DNA of 64,000 bases from Lutjanus erythropterus (Eukaryota > Chordata > Actinopteri > Lutjaniformes > Lutjanidae). Location of the stretch: positions 37,461,260 through 37,525,259 of the forward strand of contig CM034603.1 of NCBI GenBank assembly GCA_020091685.1. The letters are read 5' to 3'. Both the position numbers and the translations under genes were made by a program. This document shows positions 25,844-38,600 of the stretch, one piece after another (position 1 is the stretch's first letter; each line of letters opens with the position of its first letter). Under the pieces are notes generated by a model. That model was given only the letters and a program-made list of their open reading frames with translations, did no database searches and was not told the origin of the DNA.

Positions 25844-26158
25844 CAGGGCTACACAACATGGATAAAAAAAATCATATTGTGTTCATTTTGTCATTTTGCA
25901 ATTTGATCGGAGATTAGTGAGAATGATCATTTTTGCATCAGTATTTTCCGAAAAGATGTGACGTGTTGAATGTACCAAACTTTCTTACATCTGGAGAACA
26001 AGATCTGTAAACCAGAACATCTCTGCAGCGCTACAGTACCTCACTATAATTAGTATAATATTGCAGCTTGTGCAGTTATGACACTGCACTTGTCCATACT
26101 GTAATTTCAATAATTAATTAATTAATTAATTAATTAATTAATTAATAATTCAGCCCTG
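25844..26158. mobile_element. non-autonomous hAT-like element
   Basis: A 315-bp element beginning CAGGGCTACACAACATGG and ending AATTCAGCCCTG. Terminal inversion is short (CAGGGCT). Flanking octamers CTATTTTT (25836-25843) and CTATTGAT (26159-26166) agree at six of eight positions. An internal CATCTGGAGAACAA block is shared with 46375-46862. Confidence 0.65.
26111..26146. repeat. (TTAA)n microsatellite
   Basis: About nine AATT units near the right end of the hAT-like element. Confidence 0.95.
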
Positions 26159-26899
26159 CTATTGATGGATAGCATGTTTTCGTTCAGTGTATTTAGATTC
26201 CATAATGACCTTTTTAAACCTGTCTAGCTGTTCTGAGCTGTATCCACAGTCAGGCCAAAGTCCAGCCCGCCTCCAAGCCAATTGTGGCGACGTCTTGCCA
26301 CAGCCAACCCGCGATAACCCCATTCTCTCTCTCAAACAAGCGTGTGCAGCAGGGATCGACTTGAGTGCACAGGAAAGTAAAGTTTTTAAAAGTCTCTGTG
26401 TGCTCTACGGACTGTTGTAGCTTCTAACTGAATCTGTGGTTTTGAAGTTTAGTTTCTCTCCTCTGTCGTTGTTTGTACTTTCAGGTATCTGCTTTATTTT
26501 ACTGGTTCATGTTTGCTTTGAGCTGATTTAAGTTTCTGCTGATGAATAAATCACAAAATAACATTAGTTTTATTGCAAAGAATTTACATGGAATGAAATG
26601 TGTTTATCCACTGTTCTAAAGCTGCTCGTCTCAATGGAAGTGAGTCATCAGTGAAAGACACACCTGAAAGCAGGTAGCCTTGTTGCATGTTGGATATGCA
26701 GATCCCTGACACGCTGGGCTGAAATACTGAATCCAAGAAAGCCAAGCTAAACCAGTACATGTGTATGAAAAAGGGGTTCATGGAATCATCCTCACTGTTT
26801 ACTGTTCATTCTCCTTATGGATTCTTCGCATGGCGTGATTCTTTTGCAGGAATCTGTAGGAAAATTCTATTAATTAAAAGTTCATTAATTTAAAAGTTT

Positions 26900-26993
26900 T
26901 CAGACACACATTTTGCCTTTAACTAATATTGCAGAAAATTGCAGAAAGCCATATTGTGATTTCCATAAAATGTTAATTAATTGTGCAGCCTTA
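26900..26993. repeat. hAT-like element fragment
   Basis: Right end only: CCATATTGTGATTTCCATAA followed by TTAATTAATTGTGCAGCC. Reverse-complemented, this is the GGCTGCACAATTAATTAA terminus of the 14734 family. Confidence 0.6.
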
Positions 26994-28785
26994 ATAGACA
27001 AAAACAAAGTAACTTCATTTGGCTGCACAGTAATCAGATACACCAGCTGTTCTTCTGACTCATTTCTGGCAAAGTAGCTGTTCTAGGGCTGTTTGCTGGA
27101 GTGTTAAACTGCACTTGATGATCAGATTGCTTATACCCGCAGGTAGATTTGGTTTGCAGGAGGTGACACAAACATACTAAAACAAAATGAAAAACACCAC
27201 AACAAAAAGCTCAACGAATGACAAGTAAAATAAATGAATAATCCAGCTAAAAGTCTGTGCAGTGTTGCTACGACTTCATCTGATTGATGGGTGCTGGAAC
27301 AAAGCTATTTTTATATCACTTCTTTCTGCACCAGGGGACTATAAACCTCCGTCCAGAAGGAAGAAGCTGAATTTCACTGTGCAAAGGATGAGAGTTGTTA
27401 TTTAAAATCGAGCTGGTGCACACAAGAAGCCGTCAGCCGTTGCCAAATCAACCACCCTCTTGAAATGGATCAATGTCCAAGCGCTGCTCTATCTACAGGA
27501 TTATCTAATATCTTTTGACTAAACTTCAAATCTGTAAATAAAACGAGAAGTTAGACTGGGAAATGCCGTCTGGCTGCAGTTGGAAGAAACAAAACTACGA
27601 TCTCCAAAGAGGCCTTTTAGGCAGTTCAGAGGTGGGAAACAGAGTATTACCCCAAAAACTGAGCCCTGAGAACAGCTCGATTATAATCAAAATTAATCTT
27701 GGACTGAATCTTAAAAGCCTCACAGGCAACAGGATGGCTCATAAAAGGAGGTTTGTTCAGCACCAAATCTGAAGTCCGCTGTCATAATGTTGTGTGAAAA
27801 AGTTATTATTGAGGCTGTTTTTCCAGCTGCAACACATTTTTTTCACTCTACAAGGAAGTTTCAGGCTTATTTGTTGATTTATTAAGCCCACTTCCACCCA
27901 ATTTCCTCGTGCAGTCACAAAACTACTCAAAGCAAGGACAAAACAAAGACACATCAGCAGGGGAAACACATTACTTAGCCTACAGAGTCTACACAGTCGT
28001 TTTCACTGATAGGAAGGCAACAACATGACCACTCTGCCACTGAAAGCATAATGTCTTGTTCTGAGACAGAAAAGAAGACATGCAGCTGCGATGTCTGGGG
28101 AGACAGAGGTCACATTAAAGTGTGACATGAATCTTATTCAGCCTGGATTCGGATGGTAATTTGCTGAGGTTTCAGGTAATTATGTACAGGGTGTTTTTTT
28201 TCTACAATCCAAAAATAGCTTTGTGTTGGCTCGGCAAAAATCACAGAAGACAGGGAGAACTGGAAACTCATCAGCTGTCTTTTGTTTCAGTTTGAAAACA
28301 ATCAGAAGATTTTAAATTTGGATCTGCTGAGAAAAGAGGAGAAAACAGAGCTGAGGTGCTGAATTTAAATTCAGCATATCATGTATGGTGATATTTACAT
28401 TTTCATCAGCACATTATTATCCACATATATTAATATGCAACTATTAAGCACTTTTATTATCTTGACAACAAACTCTTAATTCAAGGTTCCTTTAGCTTCG
28501 TGGTTAAAAGCTCAACACAAAAAAGATAGTAATTTGCCCTCGACCTTTTTGTGTCAAACTACTGTTTCCTAAAATATCAGAAGCCTGTGGAAAATGTCAG
28601 TAACAAGTCTTCAGATGTCTTTTGTCCACCCAACAGTCTAAACATGAAAGATATCAATAATGCAAAGAATTACAATTCAAAAAAGCTGCAAATCTTAATT
28701 TAAAAACTACAATTAAGTTTTGTTGATAACTTTTTGTGTGTCAATGACTCATGATTTATGTGACAGCACTAGCAGTAATATTATT
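26994..28785. other. no recognised feature
   Basis: AT-rich intronic sequence without repeat matches in the window. Confidence 0.5.
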
Positions 28786-29113
28786 AGGGCTGCAACTAAC
28801 AATTATTTTCATAGTTGATTAATCGATCAATAGTTGTTTGGTCTATATTGTAAGAAAATGGTGAAAAATATTGATGAGTGTTTCCCAAAGCCTAAGATGA
28901 CGTCCTCAAATGTCTTGTTTTGTCCACAACCCAAAGATATTCAGTTTACTGTCAGAGAGGAGGAAAGAAACCAGAAAATATTCACATTTAAGAAACTGAA
29001 ATTAGAGAATTTAGACTTTATTTCTTTAAAAAATTCAAACCGATTAATCGATTATCCAAATAGTTGTAATCAATTTAATCAGCCATTAATAATTGATTAA
29101 TCATTGCAGTTTT
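28786..29113. mobile_element. best-preserved GCTGCAACTAAC-family element
   Basis: Left end AGGGCTGCAACTAACAATTA; right end TAATTGATTAATCATTGCAG, which is its imperfect inverse. About 328 bp, AT-rich and rich in ATTAATCGATTA. It contains an 88-codon frame (28834-29100) that exists only because of the element's sequence. Copies or fragments lie at 2612, 8528, 16071, 18868 and 45644. Confidence 0.75.
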
Positions 29114-32100
29114 AAGTGTTAAATTGAAGATTTTCTACTGTTCTTAATAGAGTTTGACGTTCTGCTCAGTCTCTGTGTTGTGGTCTCTGTCCGTGGTGCT
29201 GAAATCTCTGCACGGCCCACAACAGAACCTGAAGCTCAAAATTTTAGCTTTAAAATTGAATTTAATCCACACTGTTTCACCAAATTACATTTAGTTTATT
29301 ATGCTGTAGCTTTTATTATGTTGTTTACTTTACTGCAACAACATATATGGCAGGTATACAATGTAACATCAGATAGAAATCTGCACATCCTGTGTGTTAA
29401 TTCTGCATCATTTCAGGCACATTTCTCATTCAGAATGGCATATTTGGTATATTTGAAAGCTTTACATCAAATATTTTGGTCTCAACCAATAAAAATGCAC
29501 TTGACTCTGGCTTGTTTACCATGTAGACTCTAATTATGTCAGGTTTTTACATGAATGTATCATTCACAGAGACCACATTTCCAAGACTACTAAACATCAC
29601 TAAAAACATTAGAAATGATTCATTTTATATTTCATATTACTGCTAATGCTGTCAGGTAAAATATTCTGAGAGGTTCTAAAAGTTTCTGACTTTTGTTGAC
29701 AGACAAAACAAGAAGGAGTGAGAACCTTCTCCTGTTTTTAACCACCTAGTATATAAACACACCTCACATACTGAGCTGATAATATTAGATATCTTGATCA
29801 CTGTGATAAAAGACATTTTTTTCTAAATAAAATGTCTGTATCTGTGGATATCAGCTCCAGAGTGACTTAAAAATGGAACTGATAACAATATAAACCTGAA
29901 AAATTTGTCTGACTGCTCCTGTTTTTGATCCTTCCAGCTTCTTTTCAGTTAAGTGACCGTGTTCTCAGATATAATCTTAGTGACTACAATGTTTATAATA
30001 CTGATAGAAAAGACGCCACAGCTACAAATATAAGTTGTAATAAATAAGAATTAAGAATGAAATTATGTAATCCTGCAAAAGTCCCTCCTGTCAACCTGCC
30101 ATGAAAACACAACTAGCATCACAGAACTCTATAGATGTGTATCAATTCAACTGTCACTCAAAACTGAAGAAAACTTTTGACATGTCGCAAAACAATAAAA
30201 AAGAAATGAAAAAAGCACAAATCCACAAAAGGTAGTTTAATTAGAAGTTGGAGTTTAGGCAGAGCACAAGAAGTGGAGGTCGCAAACTGGAAACAAAACC
30301 AGTTGTCTGCCAGCTGTCTTGGTCATTTACATGAGAAAAATGCAAAGTTGTAATTATTCTTCTGTGTCAGTTAGTACTGGCCATGTTTCATGTTTACAAC
30401 AGAAACAGTTTCTCCTTCCTACTCTTCCTCTTTCAGAGTGGAACTGACTGATTTCATGCAAGCTTAAAGTTGCCATGTCAGAACTTGTTTAGAGAGTGTT
30501 TCCATCTCCTATGAAACGCATTAAACCTTTTTTGAAAAAAAAAAAAAACTTGAGAGCATAAAAACTTTTGAGAAATTAAAGATTTTTTAATTTTGTCATT
30601 TCCATCAATGTTTTCTAAGACATTCAAAACACGCATAAAAATATCTTGACGGGAAAAACATCCATCGACTAAAGTTAAAGACAAAAACATGATCAAAAGC
30701 CGAAATGGAGCTACTTCTACTGTAAATTGAATTTGTGTCCATGAAAACCATCCTGATCTTAACCATTTACCTCTCGTCACTGTGGGAGTCCAAACCAACA
30801 GCTTTGTTTCAGCAGGATGACAATGCATGTCTGACATTAATCCAAAGAGCCTGAGGGGGCTGGAGATCGGCCTCCACCTGCAGAGGAGCGTGTAATCCTT
30901 CACACTGATCTGCAAGCATGAAAACCACCAGCACTGACGATACGAGCATTTCATCTGACAGACACTCCTGCTGCTGTTGATGTTGTTGTTTTCCGGTAAA
31001 AAAAAAAACATCATCATCAACATTCTGGAGGAGTGATGGGAGGGAGGGGGCGAGCGAGCACTACATGACTATCAAAGAGAGAGAGCGAGAGATGTGGGAA
31101 TTACACAGCCAAGCATTCTGGGAAGCGGCCCTCCTGTCAGGCCTGTCTGGATGCCAGGACGAGGCCAAGGTTCACCGCTGATCTGCCACCCAAACTGCTG
31201 ATGTCCAACGTCTCCTGTTTCCCTCTCTCTCTCTCCGTTTTCACACATGCTCGCTCTACCTGACTCTCAGCCTCCACTGCAGATCTGATTTCACTCGCTC
31301 CACTGCGTTGTTATGGTAACAAAATTTTGGTACTACAGTACTTCAGTCATGTAACGGTAGCTTGAATCTGATACCTCTGCTCCCTGAAATTCCCTCACAG
31401 TGTCACCTCCACACAGGAAGAAGAGGAGTTACTGGAAAAACAGGTTTTTAAACTGGGTTCTGTGGGAACCAGTACCATTAAAATCACATGGCTCCAGTGA
31501 GATATCTTGTTGAAAACATTTACAGATGGTTACTGTAGGTTTAATATTCATATTTATGTTGAAATCATGAAGTTGTTGTACGTACAGACAGCTGGACTTC
31601 CAGGTTGTGTCGCAGAAGCAACAAAACCTCATTCAAAATCACAATGACATTTCTAAACTTTTAATCCAAGCTCACTAATCTACAGATATAAATCCATCGC
31701 TCGTTAGTAGGGCGGGGCAGTGTGGACTAAATTTTATATCATTTGGAGCACAGATGGTACCAGTATATATCACAGTATATTAGTTTTTCTTAAAATTTTA
31801 CTAGAAATTAGGAAAAATGGATGGAGCACTGGTATGGCAACTGAATGACAGTTATAACTGCACTCTTAACTGTCCTCATAGGACATATTTCACACATACC
31901 AAAATACAAAACTTTTTCTTAAGTATATCGAGTACTATCAACCCTCATAATCTCTGACGTCTGACACGATCTGCAGATCATTTGCAGATAATGGAAGATG
32001 CACCGCTTTTAATACAAATATTAACTAACTCCTCCTCCTCTTCGTCGTACACAGTGCAGACAATAAAGCAACGAAGCAACTGACTCGACGAAGAAAGGAA

Positions 32101-32665
32101 GTTATATTATATTATATAGAATATTTAAATCTGCTGTCTTCGCAGCCTCCTCCCCTGCAGCTATGTTTTACACAAGCAACAGTGCGTTAGCTCCACCGTG
32201 CAGCGCTACGTTTAAAAACAAAGCAGTACGAGCACTTGTGCTGTCCAGATGATTAGCTGGCGCAGGCTGATGACGAGAAATCACAGGACAAATTTGGGAC
32301 AAATTCTTTTTGGTCAAGCAAAGCCAGAGCTCTTCCTGCCAGCACAGTCAAATCAAAATTCATTCTTGGCAAATTTATACCAGTATCATCTATACCAGAC
32401 CTGTGCAACAGGTCTGGTATAGACAAAGAACTGTATTTTTTATATTAAACTGTAATTTTATTCACTCAGTGCTGCACATCCGTGTTGTTTATGTTGTTCT
32501 TCTTCTACTTCTGCTGCTAATATCATTGCAAACTGTATGCAGCCTGCCTGGTACACCGTAAAACATCACGTTTTAGACATTTCCAACAAAATTCATCACA
32601 TGGCAGTTCAGGAAGAGTGGCCAACAGTAGAAGTGCCCTATATAGAACATTTTCCATTAGAGATT
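29114..32665. other. no recognised gene
   Basis: A 181-codon minus-strand frame (30478-31023) has no recognisable domain and includes a homopolymer-encoded Phe run. It is not called. A GA-rich tract lies near 31070-31090. Confidence 0.5.
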
Positions 32666-32762
32666 TGGTCATTATTAGGACTGTTTATTATTTGTGTCTG
32701 GCCCACAGCAGCCTGATCAATTTCTCATGTGGCCCCCAATGAAAAATAACTGCCCACCCCTG
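32666..32762. repeat. hAT-like element end
   Basis: Ends GGCCCCCAATGAAAAATAAC followed by TGCCCACCCCTG, the inverse of a CAGGGGTGGGCA hAT terminus. The left end was not found. Confidence 0.5.
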
Positions 32763-32814
32763 ATCTATAACATTTATACTGTCCACCCCTACTAGCTAGT
32801 TAACGTCAGTAATG

Positions 32815-32918
32815 ATAAGTTAGATTTGGTTCGGTCAGTTATCAGTTATCAATCGGTATCAGCCATGAGAATTATCAGTTATCTGTATCGGCTGAAAATT
32901 CCATATTGTGCATCCCTA
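32815..32918. repeat. hAT-like element end
   Basis: Reads TTATCAGTTATCAATCGGTA, then CGGCTGAAAATTCCATATTG, then TGCATCCCTA. Reverse-complemented, this is a TAGGGATGCACAATATGGAA terminus with GATACAGATAACTGAT-type repeats inside. Confidence 0.6.
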
Positions 32919-33569
32919 ACTGTTAGAGGAGGTCTGGGGGAAACTCAACTCAATCCTCTTTTCACTTTATTGAAATCAGACAATTCCTCGTTCCTCTGAG
33001 GCTGCTGGCGTTTCCTGAACCCCACGAGAGAACTGAAATGATCCAGTCATTCAGCTGATATCAAGAACTCCTGCAGGGAAGAAAGGACTGCCAGCTGAAA
33101 TTCAATTATTTGTGTTATCAGTCAAACTGCCAGTCTGTCACAGGAACTATTAAACAGACATTTTGACCTGCCAAATCAGAGTTAAGTGCCACCTGTGGAG
33201 GAATCGGAGTTATTCTGAGGATCCTCTGTTCAAGCAGCCCTACATTTCTGACCTTCACAGCTTCAAATACATCTTTACTTTTTAATGACAGATCCACTTG
33301 AGTAATTCCGGCCCTGGTGAAAATGTTTTGGGAAGAAAATAAGCCAACTTTTCATGTTGGCTTTGGTTGAAATACAGCAGGCAGCTGTTATATGAGTTTT
33401 CACATGTTAAATTTTGCAGTTTTTCTGGTTTTCTGATTATTCGACATCCCTCTCCACCTCTTCATATATCTGTTTTTCCTTTATCTCGGTCCACCCATCT
33501 GTTTCTGCTCTTTAATCCCCGTCCCACTTGCCTCTCCTTCCTATACGTGTCACATTGAAGCGTTGCCTA

Positions 33570-33690
33570 TGCATCATAATCTGTGGGTGAAGTGTGTGAG
33601 TAACGCTTCCCCTGCTGTCAACACAAACTGCTGAAGTGCCCTTGAGCAGCACACTTAACACCCAGAGAGCTCCGGTCGAGCCGCACAGCT
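33570..33690. repeat. SINE-like fragment
   Basis: GCTGAAGTGCCCTTGAGCAG followed by ACACTTAACACCCAGAGAGC resembles the body of a tRNA-derived SINE common in teleosts. A head-like piece of the same kind (GTGTCCTGAGGCAAAGCATC) occurs at 51940-51970. Confidence 0.45.
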
Positions 33691-35021
33691 GCGACAGATG
33701 TGTCACGTTGACGTCCGTCACGGATTTATTTTAGAAATTATTATTTGTATTTTATAATTCTACATAAATAATGTTAATGATTAGAGTTTTTAAAGAATCA
33801 GTTCACCCAAATTGCAAAACAAAAAAATACATACATCCCCTTCTAATTCTAGAGAAATTTTACCATGCATTACTTTCTTTTTTGGTTTGTTTACTTGCTT
33901 TTGTGGCCGGCAACATATTTTTAGGACGATTTTTATTCATTTTGGATGTAAACACACATCAAGACATTTTGTTTGGCAGCTGTGTACAAACCATCAGAGA
34001 GTCTCGACCTCACCCCTCCCATAAACCTGTGAGACATATTAAATCTGTGTATTTCAAATGTCGCAGAGACGGGAATTAAAATCTTTTATTCATTGTTTTA
34101 ATTTACAAACAAAAAACTGATAGCAATAAACTTAACACTGGAAGTGCCAGAATCCAATAATTACTGGAATGGTCAAAAGAGGTCATTGTGACCTTTGAAC
34201 TCCAAACTCCATTATCTCTCATGATAAATACCAGACTAAGAGATTAATGCATTTATTCTTTTAGTTTGTCTTTTTAAAGCTGAAATAACACAGAAATATA
34301 CATTTTGTAAATATATATTTATCACTATGCATGCCATCGTGTGGGGTAGCCTGTAATGACTGAATATTTTTCTGTAGGATAATAACCATCAGTGATCAGA
34401 TTCAAATTTTAGATTAATCTAGAATTACTCAGAGCGAGAAACAGTTAAATGTATTTTATAAGATTATAATCATGTTATTTTAACATTAATAAGAACAAAT
34501 TTCCACATAGAACATCATACAAATGGGAAAAAGGTGGAAACCAGTACAAACATAAAACCAAAAAAGTTGGAAGGTTTGCTGCACAAAAATTCAGTGAGTT
34601 ATAGGTGCTGAGACACAAGGTGTTACAACCATCCCAGGTCTCCCCTACTTTAGCTGTAACTGTGTCTAATTAATCAGTTATTTGTATTTTAAAATTGAGA
34701 TACTGGAAATCGACCGTTTATGAAGTTTTATTGACAAAGACAATGACAGTTGCTAAGCAACCGAGACCAAACCAAGAGGTAACAACATAAGAGTGGTCAT
34801 TTTCACATGGTCAAATAGGACCACCTCTGAGTAAATCAGGTGAAAATGATCACCTTTTTTTTTTGCCTTGTCATTTGAAATGTTTTTTTAGATAAATTAC
34901 ACAAAAGGCAGACAGTCTTAGGAAAAGTCAGGTACCAGCAGCATTGCATTTTCTTTTTTTAATTCAAAGTTGTTATAAATTAAAACGGTCAAAATGAGTC
35001 CCTTGGCTGTTCTAGTATTAA
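33691..35021. other. mostly unassigned
   Basis: At 33793-33830 AATCAGTTCACCCAAATTGC resembles the terminus of a short terminal-inverted-repeat element (compare 51098-51136 in the opposite orientation). Nothing else recognised. Confidence 0.4.
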
Positions 35022-35345
35022 AGGACAGGTTCACAGTTTTTCATGTCTTAAAACAATAATCAGGTCATCATATCTACGATGAAACAGGTTTTTCTTGCTG
35101 TAATCATTCCTCTGGTTCATAGTGCACATTGGATGACCATTATAGGCCTTTACACAGACTTTTTTGATGTTTTTTTGTGATTGTGTGAGTTTGATGAATC
35201 CAAACTAACCGCTGAAAGTTCACACAGCAAAACAAAGAAACATATTGAGGCATAACTTCAGTTTCCCATTGGAAAAAGCTGTCTGACAGGTAAAGTGGTG
35301 AAAATATTCTAAATGTAGTGTACACTTCAACTGATATTGATTTTT
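35022..35345. repeat. composite of two terminal-repeat elements
   Basis: The left part, starting TTAAAGGACAGGTTCACAG and AACAATAATCAGGT, is related to 12591. The right part, read on the minus strand, runs through ACTTTACCTGTCAGACAGC and resembles 61080-61250, which has CTGTCTGACAGCTAAGTAAA. Confidence 0.5.
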
Positions 35346-35608
35346 TGTAGGTGTTTATGTTTTAAAATATGTTTTCCTGTCCTCATCAGAACATTGTTTA
35401 GCTTCCTAAACCAGTACTACTGCTGCTTCTTTAATTTGCTGACCACGAGGGATAGGAATTGATGAGATTTTATTGACAAAAGTCTGATTCTTTATCCATT
35501 CCCGTATTGATTCCTCATCAGTTTTCTGTGAAGAAAAAAGCAGGCCTGCACAGGTTTCCAGTGTCAGTCCAGCTGTTTTATCTCTGAGTCTAAAGACTTT
35601 GAAGGAAC

Positions 35609-35735
35609 CAGAGGTGGAAAAAGTACACACACTTCTTACTCAAGTAGAGTACAGATACTTGCATTAAAAAGTACTAATTCAATCCCTTTACTGCAGTGTA
35701 AAGAGTATTCACTAATGTACTCAAAGTATAAAAGA
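35609..35735. repeat. AGTACTC-type dispersed repeat
   Basis: Begins CAGAGGTGGAAAAAGTACAC and continues CTTACTCAAGTAGAGTACAG. The same terminus and AGTA.TTT periodicity occur at 43175-43873 and 45990-46110. Confidence 0.65.
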
Positions 35736-36243
35736 AACCCTGGTGGTCCTCTGAAGGAGGTTTCTATCAGCTGTTTCTGTGCAAAGCAAACTGAACCTCA
35801 CATCAAATGAATATAATTTGATGACTGTTAAACTTAAGTCATTCTAACTTCAACTAAAGTCAAAACAATATGCTGAAAACAATGAAGATTAACTTTGCTC
35901 AAAGATGAAAATCAGTTTTCAGCGTTTGCAACAGAAGTTGAAACATTATGATCAACATGAGAAAACACTTCTGGTCTAACTGACCTTTTTTCTTTTGTTA
36001 GAAATTCCCTTTTCTCTGCAGGATCACCAGAATCAAAGCTGCTTCACAAAGTTCTTTGAATCAAGGCGTGTTCCCCACTGCCTCTAAAAATCACTTCTGC
36101 AGAGCTAAAAAGGCCTCACAGGCAGCTGACAGATTCACAAGACGCCTTTTCTCTGCGGTCCGGTCTCCGTCTCTGGACGTTTCGTCTTGTTATGTCTGTG
36201 ACGGACACTTCTTGTCCCACTCACTTTAGTCGAAATCAATCTT

Positions 36244-36390
36244 GAGAGTTCTATCAAGAACTCTTTTATTGTGGTACAAAGAACCCTTAACAAAACTCTT
36301 TCTTCCAAAAAGGTTGTTCAGAGGCAAATAGTTCTGGGTAGAACCTCAGCTCTTCAGGTAGAACCCTTCTGGAAACCTTATTTCTACGAG
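36244..36390. repeat. AGAACCCTT-type dispersed repeat
   Basis: Contains TACAAAGAACCCTTAACAAA, then CTTCCAAAAAGGTTGTTCAG and GGTAGAACCC twice. Internally repetitive and resembling a fish repeat I recall; no second copy here. Confidence 0.45.
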
Positions 36391-36470
36391 CGTATACACC
36401 GCCTCATACAACACCATGTCAAACAATCCTTACTATCCTTTTAATATGATCCATGAACAGGAAATATCAG

Positions 36471-36473
<3 letters not shown>

Positions 36474-36517
<44 letters not shown>
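36474..36517. repeat. (CA)n microsatellite
   Basis: Twenty-two uninterrupted CA units. Confidence 0.98.
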
Positions 36518-36519
<2 letters not shown>

Positions 36520-37789
36520 TCTGATCCAAACACAGCAGCAGTCAAGTTCCCTCAGTTGACCTCGAACGCGTCTGATGTCCTGCAGCTGATCCGTACGTTA
36601 GAGACGGACACAAGAAGGTCTGCGTGATTCGTCACTTCCTGGACTGAGAAGATCTCACATCAAACCAAACCGTAGAGGTGAAGCTGAGGGATTCTGTGTG
36701 TGATATCTGCGATAAAAGGCTGAATTTTCACACGGAATTTAAAGCTCAGCGCAGCTCTGACATCAGCAGCACATATGGAGCGGCCATATTGGAAGTTGCA
36801 TATGTTGTGTTGCAGAGACACACGCGTGCTGTCAGTCGAACACGAGACACGCGATGACTCAGTCTGATAAGTGTTTTCCTCTCTTGAGTTAATGAGCCGA
36901 GCAGAAGAAACATAAACTGTTGTGTCGATCTCCAGGTGAGAAGAGGTGAATGTATGCGAGGACTTTTTTGCCCTGAGTTCAGACTCTCAGGCAGAACAAA
37001 CTGCACCTCCTTCACATGAAGCCAAATCCATCTGTTGGGATGGTTAAGAAGATGATCTAAACTGCCAGATTACAAGGTAAGACAGAAAAACAGAGAGTAG
37101 ACAGCAGCTAAATGTTTGTTCATTGTGTCTCTGGATGAGTTTTGTAACTCTGGCAGCTTCCATACCAACATTTGGACAAACAGCGATTTTTGAGACGTAC
37201 AAACTCAGCAAACAAACAAACTATCGACTGTCATTTTGGCATCGGCCGGAGCACGCAACAAAATCACAGCAGTCATCAAGCAGGAGAGCTGAAATGTTAC
37301 CGAACAGCTCTGAGGGTCAACAGTTATGCGGGCTGAGATTATTAATTACTGCTTCATGACACATCACCATCATCATCAGAGACAGACAGACATCCAATCA
37401 CCTCTCAGACCTCTGAAAACACACACACAGAGCAGCAGTGATAATCAGATAGAGGCTCAGACTATTAATTACCTGCTGCTTTATTAAATCACAGCTGGAT
37501 TCAACAAGTTATTACACTCAAGACGAAGTGACTGACTGAACATGTAACCTGACAGACTTTTATCTCGTGTCTTAGAACCAGCGAAATCAGTTTAAGATTC
37601 ATTTTACACTGAAATGGTGATGTTTGGTGTACGAATAACACACTAATGTCTATAACAACAACTTTTTTTGCTTTTCACATGTCATTTAGTCTGCACACTG
37701 TGCAGAGACGGCGTGTCATTTAGGTCATAGAGGAAAAAAATGTCAGGTGACGTAGCACAAAGAGCAACAAAATCCATATACGGAGCAGG
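36518..37789. other. no recognised feature
   Basis: Unassigned intronic sequence. Confidence 0.5.
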
Positions 37790-38045
37790 TGGGGCGGATG
37801 CATAGGTCAAGCAAACAGTTTCACAAAGGGCTTTCACCCTGGAGACTCCAGTTCCACGTAAAACCAACAGTTTAGTACTTTAGTACACAAGTTAACTTGA
37901 CTCATGTCAAATAACATAACTAAACTTACATAACGTAACTAATGAAACTAACATGCTTATTTTAACCCCAACTGTTATCTTTTTCCAAATAATTTCGGTG
38001 CCTAACCGTAATCATGACATGACATGACAAAGTGGTGTACTATTT
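37790..38045. repeat. dispersed repeat (GGGCTTTCACCC family), copy 1
   Basis: AAGGGCTTTCACCCTGGAGAC corresponds to ACAGGACTTTCACCCAGAAG at 39958. The right part (TTAACCCCAACTGTTATC, then TTTCCAAATAATTTCGGTGC) corresponds to the AACCCAAACC..GATC segments at 40100 and 40450. Confidence 0.5.
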
Positions 38046-38255
38046 ATACACCATCCCATGAGCTCACATTGTGTATTTGTGGCAACTTAATATTTAGTAT
38101 CGCACCATGATTTGCAGCCTGCAGTTCTTTAAGGTATAACCTTGTTGCTTTCAGAATAGTTTAAAGCAAAATAAAAGTTATACAAAGTGCAGTTTTGATG
38201 ATTTGTAGGCCAGTTAATTTTATTTTTTACATAAATGTTTCAATACAATTTAGTA

Positions 38256-38600
38256 TGAGTGCAATGATACATCGGTATATTTTGATCAATATACCAATTC
38301 ATTGTTTACTGACCCAATATAATTGATGCCAGGTGACAATATCAATCTATACAATCATCTTCAAGATACGCCTTTATTTTGAAATCTGTCTGTGTCACAA
38401 ATATCTGGAAGAGTTCAGTCAAAAAAGTGTCAAAACATAATCTAGTTGCTTTTTATAAATGTAACATAAATGTCACTGAATGTGTTTATTGGACAAATAT
38501 CATCTGATATTGATAGCAGACTCCTGGAACCGAAATTGTACTGTGGCAGCAACATTATTGTAAATATTATATTGTTTGTAAGAACTGATATAATATAGTA
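38256..38600. repeat. hAT-like element remnant
   Basis: GTGCAATGATACATCGGTAT, then TTTGATCAATATACCAATTC resembles a GATGCACGATACATCGGTAT-type fish element. The end near 38580 is approximate. Confidence 0.45.

Noticed and set aside
28834-29100. 88-codon ORF
   Set aside because: It lies wholly inside a GCTGCAACTAAC-family element.
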